Positions 12,078 to 24,175 of a DNA stretch of 64,000 nucleotides are shown piece after piece. The translations under genes and the position numbers were made by a program. The DNA comes from Azolla pinnata. Lineage: Eukaryota > Streptophyta > Polypodiopsida > Salviniales > Salviniaceae. Under the pieces are notes generated by a model. It ran no database searches and had not been told where the DNA came from. It was given only the letters and a program-made list of their open reading frames with translations. The stretch is taken from positions 102,446 through 166,445 of the forward strand of contig JBBBWG010018889.1 of assembly GCA_037176905.1 (NCBI GenBank). The letters run 5' to 3'. Within the stretch, counting starts at the first letter, position 1, and every line of letters begins with the position of its first letter.

Positions 12078-12498
12078 CAACCCAACCCTAACCCTAACCC
12101 TAACCCTAATCCTAATTGAAGTACACACCCTAACCCTAATCCTAATCCTAATTCAAGAACACACCCTAACCCTAACCCTAATCCTAACCCAAGACCGCAC
12201 CCTAACCCTAATCCTAACCCAAGACCACACCCTAACCCTAATCCTAACCCAAGAACACACCCTCGCCGTAATCCTAACCTAACCCTAATCCTATCCCTCT
12301 AACCCCAATGCCAACCCAAGACCACACCCCCGCCCTAATCCTAAACCCTAACCCTAACCCTAATCCTATCCTGCTAACCCCAATTCCCACACCCTCACCC
12401 TAATCCTAAACCCGAACCCTAACCCTAGTCCTAGTCCTAATCCTAATCCTTATCCAAATTCAAAGAACACACCCTAACCCTAATCCTAACCCTCTAAC
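12078..12498 (-). repeat. Degenerate interstitial telomeric tract, C-rich on + strand (CCCTAA type)
   Basis: CCCTAACCCTAA and CCCTAATCCTAA units interrupted by a recurring ACACACCCTAACC / CCCAAGACCACA motif, forming a higher-order repeat of roughly 30-45 bases. The orientation is opposite to the tract at 11730-12046. It ends in a run of C at 12499-12511. Confidence 0.87.
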
Positions 12499-12558
12499 CC
12501 CCCCCCCCCCAATTCCTACCCGGGTTCAAATCCGGACCAGACCAGAACAACAATTTCA

Positions 12559-12640
12559 GATAAGAAGCAGAAGAAGAACGAAGGAGGAAGCAGAAGAAGA
12601 AGGAAGCAGAAGAAGAAGCAGAAGAAGCAGAAGAGGAAGC
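12559..12640 (+). repeat. (GAAGCA/GAA)n purine-rich tract
   Basis: AGAAGAAGCAGAAG-type repeats directly upstream of the 12654 start codon, probably 5'UTR. The minus-strand 164-codon open frame across it is a low-complexity artefact. Confidence 0.8.
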
Positions 12641-12653
12641 TAGAGTTGCAGCT

Positions 12654-14093
12654 ATGGAGAAGATGTTCGGGCCTGCATACGGTGGAGACCCCGGTATCCC
12701 CCACTCCGGGAAAGATGGCTTCTCCAACATCTTCTGGGGCTGCATCGCCACCGCTGCTTACTCCTGCGTCTGCCCTTACTACTGGCAGCAGTGCAACAAC
12801 CATTACAAGTAAGGATTCCCACTTGATTCCCACTTGATTCCCTCTCCCCCGCTCACCACAAGGAAGAAGAAGAAAGATGAAGAGGGCGAGGGCTACCCCA
12901 GGAAGAAGAAGAAGATGAAGAAGGAGGGAAGAAGACCACGACGAAGAAGCATTACTCATTATCATCATCATCATCCTCTTTATCCCGCATTCACTCCTTT
13001 CGTCTTTCATTCCTCACGGCTTCTTTTTATTGCTTTCTAACGTGCTCTTTTATCTTGCCGATGTTCTGTGTTGGATGCTGCATTGTTTATTTATCCATTT
13101 TTGAGTGTCTCAGTGAATTTGTTAAGGTAAGATTTCGTTTTGTGCTGTATTTGTGCTATATTAGGTCCTTGTTTCTCTTTACAGAAGATCATGTGTGATG
13201 CTTTGGATTCTTGTGAGCTCGAACAGTATATTCACTGCTCATCATGGTTCTTCCTTGCAGTTTTTCACGAGGACTGATTGTGTCAATGTTTTTTTTTTTG
13301 ATGTTTCATCAGCTGGCACGATCTTGCCATGATATGTGAGAATCACAGATTCAAGCAAGCTTTGAAGAATAACAAGCGATACGAACCTCTGGTGAGGAGT
13401 CCTCTCTTTGTTGTTAGTTGTTTTCTGAATCCTAAAGTATGCTACAATTTTTGCACAATAACTCAGAAGATTCGATAGCGCTTATGTTTGAAAAATATGA
13501 GAACTTTCTTGTAGAGTTTGGGCAACGTGAAGGGAACCATCGCAGATTTGATTTTTCAGCATTCTGCTTAAAAACATACTAATGTTTTAGAAACTGTGCG
13601 ATAATTTTGGAACTGTTTTTAACTATTGTTTAGGACAAACATTTTTGAACCTAAATTTGCTGTTGATTCTATTGGTTCTGTTATGAATAGTATTATTGAA
13701 ATTATTCTCAACCATCAGTTGCATTTTTTTACTCAATGCAACTCAAAAGATCTTACGAATGGGGAATATGAGAAAATGAACCCATGTTTGAACTTTTGAG
13801 TAGAGTTTTGACAATATGAAGCGAGTCATATTCTGCTTATCAAAATTATTATCAAAATGTTATCAAAACTCTTTGCCGGTAATATTATCAAAATTCTGCT
13901 CATCTATTGATGGCATTTATTTGTTTCACAATAGAATTGCTGAACTGTATTACTCTGTTCCTCCATAGTATATTCAAGATTGTTAGTAACTATCAGATAT
14001 ATTAACTTGTTTCATTATATGCAGTGGAATAAGTTCATGAACCGGACTCAGCGGGATGCGTATTACCACAACTGGGCGGATTATTTTCCTTAA
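12654..14093 (+). CDS. Small uncharacterised protein (100 residues), Trp/Tyr/Cys-rich
   Basis: Three exons: 12654-12808, 13313-13391 and 14025-14093, with GT-AG borders, phases that match and a stop TAA; 303 nt. The protein starts MEKMFGPAYGGDPGIPHSGKD. It continues with a weakly hydrophobic segment (FSNIFWGCIATAAYSCVCPYYW, residues about 24-45), then a basic part (NHRFKQALKNNKRYEPL), and ends with RDAYYHNWADYFP. Codon phases across three exons, clean splice sites and a compact ending argue that it is real. I do not recognise the family. The short size, one possible membrane segment and aromatic C-terminus would fit a small organelle-membrane accessory subunit, but that is only a guess. The GAA/CAG tract at 12559-12640 lies in its 5' flank. 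Confidence 0.65.
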
Positions 14094-15770
14094 ACTGTTG
14101 CATGTTGTTAATTGCTTTGAACCTGGTTAATAATAGGATATTAGGTCTGTCGATTATTGGGTTAATCAGTCTTTTGAGTCTTTTTAATCCTGTTAAGATT
14201 CTCAACTCTGGATTATATATTTCATGTTCCAAGTGCCTTCTTTTCTCTATCTTGATCAATCCTTTTCAGCCATGGGATTGTAGTATATGTGTGTTATCTG
14301 ATTGAAATAGCATGTGGATGCTGATTCCCAGCCAGAATGCCCTGAGCTCATCCTGGAATAACTGGAAAACAAGGTTAATGTGGCTGGTGGGTGATTATTG
14401 CTCAGAAACTGCAGCCAAATTCTTTTCGGATGAGAGTCTTTGAATGAGAAATGTTCTCTCCCGAGAGCTAGGTAATGCTAACCACCTATGTATGTATGTG
14501 TTTTGGTTGCAGCAGTTCTGTATGTATCACTATTCATATATGCAAATGTTGTATGGGCTCGGAATACAGGGTTGGGTTGAGGGTTTTGAGGCAAAATTTG
14601 CATGGCCTTTTAAGGTTCGATGAAATGGCTGTGCTTGCGATCTCTGGTGCACGAATTTTGTCAATCAATTTCTAATTGTTGTGATGGCAAATCATCAGAC
14701 AATGCTGAATCTCTCAGTGTATACTTCTAAACAGTGCTATCCATTTTGGTTGCCAGTAATCTGATGGAGATTTTATGTAACTGCATAGCTAGATGTTAGA
14801 CCGATTGATCGAGGGGCGCAATTTGTATCTTGATGAATGACTTCAATTGATTAAGTTAATCTCTCCCCCTTGGCCTATTGATCGAGGGGTGCAATTTGTA
14901 TCTTGATGATCGACTTTAATTGATTAAGTTTAATCTCTACCCCTTGTGCCTTCATAATGACGTCTGATCATCCCCCCTTTCTTGCATTCCCTTGATTAAT
15001 CTGTCGCTCTTCATGCAAACACGTCCACCGTGCTTTTGGCTCTTTAATTGAAGTGTGTGACAAAATTAACCCACACAAATAGTACCGGTTGTAATTACTG
15101 GTAGTTGCCTCATTGCTCACAGTTACAATGTGTCAATGTAGAAGTAGTTGCCTCATTGCTTACAGATACAATGGGTCAATGTAGAAGAAAGATGCATACG
15201 ATCTTGATTGGCTTGTATCTTTTGGTTGAGAATTGTCGCCTTGCATATGCAAAGAGTGAGTTAGTCTTTGATTTCAACAAGTTCAACGAATCTTGATACC
15301 ATCCTTAGGTCATTGTACACATCTTTCTGAAATCTGATATACAACCCAGATTCACTGTACAGCACCGATTGCCGTCCCACGGAACCAGTGCAGTCCAATT
15401 ACTGTTGTAGTGCTCATTATTAGTAGAAAGCTCTCGAATGCCGAGCGGTATTCGAGGTGTAATCCACGAAACAAACAAAGGTTTTGATCCCGGATCTCTT
15501 ACAGGCGGGTGAAATTCTGACCTCCGAAGACGATCAGATAATCGATCCATCGATCTTGTCTCATCGATCGGGAACCCCAATGTCTGATTGAGCCAAAGAA
15601 TTTGAGCCTTAGTACTGGTTCATTGGCCAAGAAAATGCTCTTCTTCCTTCTCATTGTCGTGGGATCAGGATTTGAACTTATGATCTCTTTCTCAGTCTCT
15701 CCCTCATTCTGATCAAATTCAAATGCCATGTTCAGATTCAGCAGGAGCAAGAGAACCCAGAATTCAAACA
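14094..15770. other. Intergenic, two short tandem duplications
   Basis: 3' flank of the small-protein gene and upstream flank of the SNM1-type gene. A ~73-bp duplication at 14803-14950 shares GATCGAGGGG(C/T)GCAATTTG and TTGATTAAGTT. A 42-bp duplication at about 15103-15188 shares AGTTGCCTCATTGCT. No gene was recognised on either strand. Confidence 0.55.
14803..14950 (+). repeat. Tandem duplication (~73 bp x 2)
   Basis: Both copies run from CGATTGATCGAGGGG(C/T)GCAA through TTGTATCTTGATGA and AATTGATTAAGTT to a CCCCTTG end, with few differences. Confidence 0.85.
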
Positions 15771-15771
15771 C

Positions 15772-16012
15772 CCAACCCTAACCCTAACCCTAACCCTAAC
15801 CCTAACCCTAACCCTAACCCTAACCCTAACATTAACCCTAACCCTAACCCTAACCCTAACCCTAACCCTAACCCTAACCCTAACCCTAACCCTAACCCTA
15901 ACCCTAAGCCTAAGCCTAAGCCTAAGCCTAACCCTAACCCTAATCCTAACCCTAACCCTAATCCTAACCCTAATCCTAACCCTAACCCTAATCCTAACCC
16001 TAACCCTAGCCG
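15772..16012 (-). repeat. Interstitial telomeric array, (CCCTAA)n about 40 copies
   Basis: Nearly perfect CCCTAA hexamers over 240 bases with a few CCTAAG and CCTAAT variants and one ATTAACC. It is much less degenerate than the tracts near 12 kb. It lies about 140 bases upstream of the SNM1-type start codon, in its likely promoter/5'UTR. It generates a long Asn-Pro open frame (+) and Leu-Gly open frame (-) that are not genes. Confidence 0.95.
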
Positions 16013-16108
16013 AGTTTCTTCCCAGGGCACCTTCAGTTTCAGGTCAAGCTCCCATGGCACCTTGAGATTCTGGAAGAGAAGGACAGGAACCCGGAATCCA
16101 AATGCTCT

Positions 16109-16142
16109 GACCCTAACCCTAACCCTAACCCTAACCCTAATC
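16109..16142 (-). repeat. Short (CCCTAA)5 tract
   Basis: CCCTAACCCTAACCCTAACC-type run ending about 12 bases before the ATG at 16154. It is separated from the larger array by about 95 bases of unique sequence, so the telomeric repeat almost touches the start codon of the nuclease gene. Confidence 0.93.
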
Positions 16143-16153
16143 GAGGTCTTCCC

Positions 16154-18815
16154 ATGTCACCCTCGTATTCACGGGGGGATGCGCGAGAAAGAAGGGATCT
16201 GCCACACGCTCTTCCGTTTTCCGTCGACAGATGGACCTCGCCCGACCGCACGGAGAAGAACAAGGTCTTCTTTCTCACCCATCTTCATTCTGATCATACC
16301 AAAGGCCTGTCGGAGCGATGGCAGGCTGGGCCCATCTACTGCTCTTCCATCACTTGTGCTCTTCTTTTCATCAAGTTCCCGTCTTTCGATCGATCTCTTG
16401 TTCACTGTCTACCTCTGGAATCGCCATCGCTCATCTCCATCCCCGGCCACAATCATCTCCTTGAAGTTACTGCTATAGATGCAGACCATTGCCCTGGTAT
16501 GCGTTGCCTTTTGTCTCTTTTGTTTTCTAATATGTGCATGCTACACATATTTTCCATCGGTTTTTAGGCAATTCTCTAACGCTCTCTCTTTTCCTTGCAG
16601 AAAATTTTGTTTTTTTTTTTCAACCAGTTCTACACCATGTGTTCTTTCCAATGGCTTCTATTGCAAACAGTTCTGTAATGCTTGATAAAATTTGAAGTTT
16701 TTTCCCGTTTAGGTTTTTAGCTTATTCCTGATTCATAGATTTCTTTATCATATTCTACATATTTTCTAGTTGATTTTGTATTGATCTCTATTTGGTACCA
16801 AAATTGTAGCTTTCTGGTTGTAGTGGACCATGTTACTTCTGCAATTTTAGGGTTTCGACTCTATAGCTCCACGTTTCTCTTCGGAAACTACCTTTCTAGC
16901 GCTTTGTTCTTCAACGATTCAAATTCTTCATATCGATCATTGCCTCTCACGTTTCTTACTGTGCTCCAGGTAGAGCATAGCTTGTCATTCTGAAGCTTTT
17001 CACTCTTATATGATTTGCTAGTTGTGTTTAATTTAGCCAGCCCTGCGATACATTTTAGCCTATTGATTTCCAAATGATTGATAAGCTCATTTGGAACATG
17101 CCTCTTCTTATTAATAATTCTATTCATAGCAATGCTTTCATCTGTCATTTGGGTGGTTTCTATTACAGAAAATCCTGGCTATCAACGGCTCTATTGATAG
17201 CCATGTTTATCCGTCGTTTGTGTAGTTTTCCATTAGGATTTCTTTCCACAGCACTGGAATTATTGAGATGTTCTTTTGAATCCTTTTATTGATCAGGATC
17301 CGTTATGTTCGTTTTTCGGGGTCCTTTTGGATGCATTCTACATACTGGAGACTTCCGATGGGAAGCAACAAGCCCAAGATTTGAAATAATAAAACGTGGG
17401 CTTGCTAAGGCTATCTCTGGTTCACGTGTGGATCTTCTTTGCTTGGACAACACTTTCTGCAATGCTGGAATCTCTTTTCCTTCACGCCATGTAGCTGCTC
17501 AACAGGTTCTTTACAATGCCGTTATTTGGTACATTGTACATTATGTGGAATCTGTGTTATGGGGACAGGAATCTGTTGTGTTAACATCTCTAAAGAAGCC
17601 AGTTTTGACCCACAAGAATATCCATAGGGATTTGTGCATGCTAATTTTTGAACGGAAGGACACAGGCATTGAATTCTGATTGCGGCTGTTATAAAACTGT
17701 GTCAATTAGCAGAGCAACAGAACGATAGACTCTTCTGCAAGTGAGCTAATCGATGTCTTAATGTCTCTCAACTTTAATTGATTGGAAGGTTTCCAGGTGC
17801 TTGATATAATTGTCGACTGTGAAGAATATGATGTGATCCTTGGAATAGATATGTTGGGGAAGGAGGAGCTTCTAATTTCAATTGCAGATGCTTTGCAAAC
17901 AAAGGTTTGCCTTCATGATTTTATAAGTTTCTTACCTGTTATATAGCCGGACAAAGAAATATTGGTGTTCTGTAGTTTTTCCTAATGGGATTTACCACTT
18001 TTGGTTTGGGCTTACATGTTCTTTGTTTTGTAAAATCACAGATTTGGGTATGGCCTGAACGCATGCAGACAATGAGACTGCTGGGAATTTCAGATTTCTT
18101 CACATCTGATCGAAGCACTACGAGAATTCATGCTGTTCCACGATATAGTGTCTCGTCTGAGACACTGCGGATGCTGAATGAAATAAAGCCTACAATAGCT
18201 ATACTTCCTAGTGGTGTCTGGAGTCTACGTAATGCTTCAACTTCAAAAGCATATCCGAATGGAGATTTAGTGGATTGTCAGGTATCGTGGAAAATGGGAA
18301 AATCTGCAAATCAATTTTCTGGGAGAGATGTAAGCATGCAGCAAAAGCCGTTTTTGAAGGGGAATATTTATTTTGTATCATATTCACTCCATAGTTGCTT
18401 TTTAGAGCTTAAAGACTTCATAGAATTCGTAAATCCTGTATCCATGAAGGGCAATACCTGTCCTTCTCATGTGGATACCAGTGTCCAGAGTTTATATCAT
18501 GGCAAAGTGCAAAATGCACATTCACGGAGAGATATTGTGATAAACAGAAGACTTGAGAACTTCAATCACAATGGTTCAGCAAGGATGGAAACAGTATTGC
18601 ATCTTCATTCCATTATTAAAACAGAGAAAGGGAACGCTGCAGGTTATCTTAATCTTGTTGATGGGGGTGATAAGAGAACATGGGATGATGTGTGTGGTAG
18701 AAAGAGGAGATCAAGAAATAGTCTAAGGAAGATTGCACGTTTGCGCTCCAAACTTGCTTGGGCTTCTCTCCAGAGTAGGAAAGGTGGTGGATCTAAACTG
18801 GCTAATTCTCCTTGA
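16154..18815 (+). CDS. SNM1/Artemis-type metallo-beta-lactamase DNA repair nuclease
   Basis: Four exons: 16154-16496, 17297-17505, 17797-17904 and 18042-18815; 1434 nt, 477 residues. Metallo-beta-lactamase motifs: LPFSVDRW, then THLHSDH (HxHxDH at residues 43-48), AIDADHCPG (109-115, crossing the first intron), and LHTGDFRW (Asp133). The beta-CASP part follows: [67 protein letters not shown], and the late [19 protein letters not shown]. The tail is Lys/Arg-rich and of low conservation. Sequence order matches the plant Artemis-like SNM1 family (5'-exonuclease or hairpin-opening role in interstrand crosslink and double-strand-break repair, nucleus). All metal ligands of the visible motifs are present. 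The ATG chosen lies right after a CCCTAA tract; the first 15 residues are not conserved, so translation might begin elsewhere. Confidence 0.92.
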
Positions 18816-21800
18816 GACCATTTTGTTCCAAGATATTAAGATTGCTTAGGCACTAGTAAAATTTCTTGAAGAATTTCAAACTTGCTGTGTAGATATATTA
18901 GGGGATTTGCAATGAAACAAAGCTTTCATGTTGTGTAAGCCATAACTCCCGCTGTCCAAAGAAGTTTTTATACCGTTATATAGAACTTCAAATCAACATT
19001 CTCATTTGATTTAGTGTTAGCTGGCTTGATTCAAATCTTACGTTTTTTTATCACCAGGCATGCCAGCTCTTCTAACTGGATTACTCCAAGCCTTGTATTT
19101 TTGTAACTGAATGATTATGGAAAGCTCGTAATCATTCTAGAGCACCCTCTGTATTCAAAGCATGAAAGATGGGTAATAGAGCATATTTATATCAGGGTCT
19201 TATGTCTGGATAGGATAATCTCCTGGCTGACCATGGTTGTATCATACTAACAACTTGTCGTTAGTTACTGATTGATTCGAAATCAATGTGAAACCATAGC
19301 TTCTCTATGTGACAAGTTTTGAAGTGGGTATGTTGTCTCTTAAATTATACCAATATGTCTTGACAGGGCACTCACATGACAGATGAGTCATTGAGAACTT
19401 GCGATGGTTTACAGTTGTTGCTCTTATATGCATGCTGCCAGTACTAACTAGCTACAACTATTCGCTACTAAATTTGAATGGTGGCTTTCATAACCGGTTA
19501 AAATCAGTATATATTCATATTATCATGCATTCTTGGATCTCCTTTTTGATTCTTTGGTCTAGCTTTCAGAGTAGGTATTTTAGATACATTTAAATTTGGT
19601 AAGTGAAAGACTGCTGCTTTTTACAAGTGAGTTTCCTTTACATTAGTCTTATTTCTTTTTCTGCATTTAGCTAAATGTGCGGGGGTTGGAACTAGAAGTA
19701 GTTTTCTGGTAGCTGTGAAATCGGCAGTGTCATCAATCTTTGCTAAAATGCTAACTGAGTTTTAGGAAGGAAACCCTAGAGAACAGTTGCTGAGTCTACT
19801 AATGTTAGCAAGTGGGATTAAACCAGAAGAAGCTCACAAGTATTATAAAATGGAACCTTCTTTATCAATCAATATGGAACTTACAAAGCCTTAAATTTAG
19901 AGGTAATGTCCCGTCAGCTAGTATTCAAGTAAGTTCAATCTTGACTGGGAGTGGTCCATTTAGTCTCCAAGGTGATTGATACATGATGATGAGAATTTAC
20001 AAGTAATCCACAACGATTATGTATGTCAATAGAATGGTCTCAATCAGCTTGCCGTTTTTTTAGTCTAACGGTGTTTTCTTTCTTAACTGAATGATGGGAA
20101 TTGTTAGGAGAAAAACAGGAGGAACGGCATCGATGGTATCAATGTAATGTTGATCATGTGGGTGTATAATATGATATGACTGTTTCATGATAATAGAAAA
20201 TAACAAGCTGTTGCACTTGATGGTACATGAACAGAAGGGATCAAGATGTGAATGTATCAACGTGTGATGGCGATCTAGGAACATAACATGTGATTTCTTG
20301 TTGTGAAGCAAGCTAACGAGAAGGCCAAAGATGTCTAAACCAGATGATCACATAAGATTTTGTAGTTGATTGTATGTACTGCACACATCACCTCATGAAA
20401 CAATGTAGAAATCAATTCATGTTATTGTGATTGTATTCCGATATCAGCGAAGGTTTTGCTGGCAATATTAGAACATGTTCATGTTTTGGTACTAGGCACG
20501 ACGGAATGAAAGGCGACATACATACATGAATACATTTATAAGCTTATAAAGCGGTATTAAAGGAGATAGTGATTAATGTCCCTCTACTCTTAATTTTGTA
20601 GTGTGATTATTGTAGTCGCAGATTCGCAGTGAGATTAATCTAATCACGGTTTAGAATTGCGATCAATGCTACATTAATAACTATTCCTTCACCGCCCTTT
20701 ATTGATTCGTAGACCTAGCTATGTGCACAAGTGGGTCTTGTTAGTTGAGCTTTGCCCTCATCTTGGGGGCAGAAACCTTCATTTACCATCTCATCGAATA
20801 TGTGTGAGAGCCCAACGCAAACAAACCGCGACAATGAGATGGAGCTAAATAGCAATCTTTTCATGTCGCTTGCTTAGACGGAGCAAAACATGCACATACA
20901 CAAGCATGTGGACTTGATCAGCTCTTATACACTCTCTGATCCATTACAAACTATGAAGAAGATTACACACACATCATGGACTACTCGAACCACCACCTTC
21001 AGCGATGACGACGACGATGACAAAGAAGAAGAAGAAGAAGAAGAAGAAGAAGAAGAAGAAGAAGAAGAAGAAGAAGAAGAATTCATGTATGGGACCACTT
21101 CTTCAAAGTTCATAGAACTTTTAATTTTTTACATGGGGAGGGTAAAGGTCATCATAAAGGCCCGGAGGCCGTTTTCCCCGATCGATGCCAACATTGAGAA
21201 GCAGTGCAAAGCACAATGAACAATACGGAGGAGGGCCCAAAGTCTCGATCCCCACGATGAGGGGATCAAATCAATCCACGATAAACCATGATCAGCGCTA
21301 TTTCTTTTAGCGAATCGAGAAGAAGAAGCGGAAGGAGAAAGGCTCGATTTTTATCGGTGTGAGGCCTTTCACTAACAGGGTTAGGCCAATACCACATAGA
21401 TCACAGTCCAGAGTCTGCAGCATTAGCAAGTAGCTAGTGCATGAACTTGAACAATGCCAAATCTAACGTATGTTAGCGATTCATGGGAAAATCTCAATGG
21501 GTTAATACACTAGCTCTGATCGAGTTTACCTCTTTGCCAATGATGCCCTGAACTTGTGTAGTTCGATCCAAATTAGCCAAGCGATGAATAAGATCAATCA
21601 TTCATGCATGCATTCAGATGCATACAGCACAACAAACTCCCATCATTCATTCACCTTGTACAACAATGCCGTTCCCTCAAATTTCATTGTTAATCGCCGC
21701 TGCTCATGCGCGCTCGAATCAGTAAGTTAGATCTACCTAATTGCCATCAGATGGATGATATATGAGGATAGAGGGAGTACAATGGTGTCACGCCAACAGC

Positions 21801-24175
21801 CTGACAAAAAAAAAAAAATCCGAGTTAGCTACATAGTAACCAAATGAGTTAGCTACACCAAACATCAAGCGAAGGTAAGGCAGATGGCCGCGATTCATGC
21901 ATGTGCCTAGCTATAGTTTGCTAGCCCATCTCCCAAAACAAGCACAGCACCCATCTTCTCTCCACACGCTTAAAACACTGCCCATTGTTTCAAGGCCACA
22001 CTAAAATTTGAAGCTTGGGGGAGTTACTAATACAGTTGGAAGAGGAGCATAAAAGGGGCATATAAATAGTGCATTCAATGACGGGAACCTTCATTTCATT
22101 TCATAGTTGTGGATTCTCTCTAGTCTAGGGCCGGAGATGAAGACTTTTTTCCATCATTGTCAACAACCAAGAAAATATAGATTACTCTATGCAGGGTTCT
22201 GGTCACTGGGTCAGAATATATAAAAAAATTGCTCCCTATTGTGTACAGAAGAAAGAAGGTTTTAAGGAAATGCCCAGAAGAACAGCTAAAGAAGTGAGGC
22301 TACGTAGATAGATCCATGGACCACTTGTCACCCACGATATCTAACCATCATGACCAAAGTTGGGAATCCAACCAATGCGATATATACCTTGTGATCGTGT
22401 TCTGCAGAATCATGTATGTACATGTTAGGCTATACTCTATATAGACACGCTTCCCTAAGGTACAACATAAAGCACACTCTATTTTGCTCATGCTCATTTT
22501 TGTTCCTAGGGAAGAGGTTTAGCTTACTACTCTAGAACGAGCAAGAACTTGTGATCTACTTTTGAAAGAAAGCCTGGCTTTTCAAAAACATCATAGGAAT
22601 TCTCCATTCTAAAGAAACCTGACAGTGTGTCTTGTGGTTTTTCTACCCTAGTTGCTATGTCGGTTTCCATCTCCCAAGGAATGAGAAACTGTGGCATTTC
22701 TGCCTTGTAAAAGCAGAGAGGGGCTAGACAAGTAAAAGACACACTAACTTCTAGAGTCAAAAGACATGATCCACACACACACACCTTCCACAAATCGGAA
22801 AATTCGGCGCTAACAGAATTGGATTGAAATTGACAGCATTGTCCTTGGAAACGGCTATGCCGACAAAGCAAACGAATTTTTAAGGTCGAAGTTATACTCA
22901 CAATTGATTTTTGGGGGATCAAAACAGACAGTCGGTAGATGCCCTTTCTCCATAGCCCAACAGCTGATAGGGATGGAAATGTGGTCCAATCCATAACACA
23001 GACACAGCAAAAATCACGCATGCATGAGCCTGCCTAGCAACGCTCAATTATTGAGCCGAGTAAATCCTGCATACCATAACCTCAGCCCTTTGAAATGGTT
23101 GAGACAAAACCTTTACGAAAATACACTTAAAAAAGTTCACATGATTCACTGGACGCACTACAAACTTGACTCTACTTCACATGTACTAGTGCAATTCCAC
23201 CCAGAACTCTATTTCACATGTAGTGCCGTTGGAATTGCACTAAAAAAAAGGAGTATGAATAAATTGAAGACTTTTGCTTGGCAGCTTTCCCAATAAAAGA
23301 AGAGTGGGTTAGAAAGAAAACCCGTGTCAATCAATACTACATGGTAGCAGAATAGAACCGTGAACACTATGGCAAAACATTTAAACGCGCATGAGGAGTT
23401 AGGGGTGGGGGGTTTCCCTGACTAAGGAACCTTAACATATTTGGTACATCATTGAAAGTATAGGCTAGATTGAGTTAATAAATTGCATTGAATTTGCATC
23501 AAAGTAACGTATATGTACAGAAACAGCTGCTACAAAAGTATCCTGGTTAGAGGAGTGTTGAAGATTGTCCCCCACATTCAGCCAGCTGCAATTCACTGCC
23601 ATTCAATATAAGAAAAAAACTATGAATATCCCCGTTGTATACCGATTTCCCCTCATTTCCTGGCCCTGACACCTATGCTAACCTTTGTTCACAGAGACAA
23701 GACAGGGCTTTTTATGTTTACTAACTTGTTCACAAAGACAAGGCAAGGCTTTTCTTATGACTTTCATCGGAAACAATAAAAAATTGAGTTTTCTGGGGAA
23801 GGAGCAGCAAAGCATTAAATGAAGGACCGGTTATCATTACAAATCACTTCGATCTGCACGTAATTAGCGCCATAAGACACCATGCCATGATATTATAGTA
23901 ATGCATTTTCTCTCCCAAGTTAATAACGATCCATCCGAAGATTCCCATGATTCTGATGCAATACGCCCCACAAGATTCCCTGAACCGCCAGGCCTATGGA
24001 ACATGAGCAATCTTGTCATCACTGTTAAGGTCGCAATAGACCGGATTGGACATGAGGCCATCATGTCCAATCTCGGTTAATAACGATTTCCATCCAAACT
24101 TTCCTATGATTCTGACTCCTGATGCAATCATGACCAGCTCTATGAAAATATGACAAAATCTGTTCATCAGCAGAA
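18816..24175. other. 5.4-kb intergenic region, no gene recognised
   Basis: AT-rich spacer between the convergent nuclease (+) and SMI1/KNR4-like (-) genes. Besides the GAA tract at 21023-21080 there are small imperfect duplications, such as AACTTGTTCACAAAGACAAG with its neighbour near 23690-23750, and ATAACGAT(CC/TTCC)ATCC near 23925 and 24080. A minus-strand open frame of 164 codons at 22527-23021 has no family resemblance. A TATAAATA at about 22062 could be a promoter but no gene follows that I can recognise. Confidence 0.5.
21023..21080 (+). repeat. (GAA)n microsatellite
   Basis: About 19 uninterrupted GAA units following a GAC-rich stretch. It lies in intergenic DNA; the Glu-rich frame through it is not a gene. 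Confidence 0.95.

Larger units (their letters stand above)
10809..12653. other. Repeat-rich spacer between divergent DUF1997 (-) and the small-protein gene (+)
   Basis: Divergent intergenic region of 1.8 kb. In order it holds a GAATCC/GAATCAG hexamer tract (10842-10888), a CATG/CATA microsatellite (11027-11396), about 330 bases without structure, two opposed telomeric tracts (11730-12046 and 12078-12498), a C-run (12499-12511) and a GAA/CAG-rich tract (12559-12640) just before the next start codon. No gene seen. Confidence 0.7.

Noticed and set aside
12524-12545. GGGTTCAAATCC, resembling a tRNA B box
   Set aside because: The preceding 80 bases are CCCTAA repeats and a C-run, so no cloverleaf, A box or anticodon arm can be formed.
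15723-16478. 251-codon frame with Asn-Pro repeats, and its antisense Leu-Gly frame
   Set aside because: These are translations of CCCTAA hexamers, which have no stop in these frames. They are out of frame with the nuclease motifs.
22527-23021. 164-codon minus-strand frame
   Set aside because: No recognisable domain, composition like random AT-rich DNA, no splice or promoter context. It could still be a lineage-specific gene, but I cannot support it.
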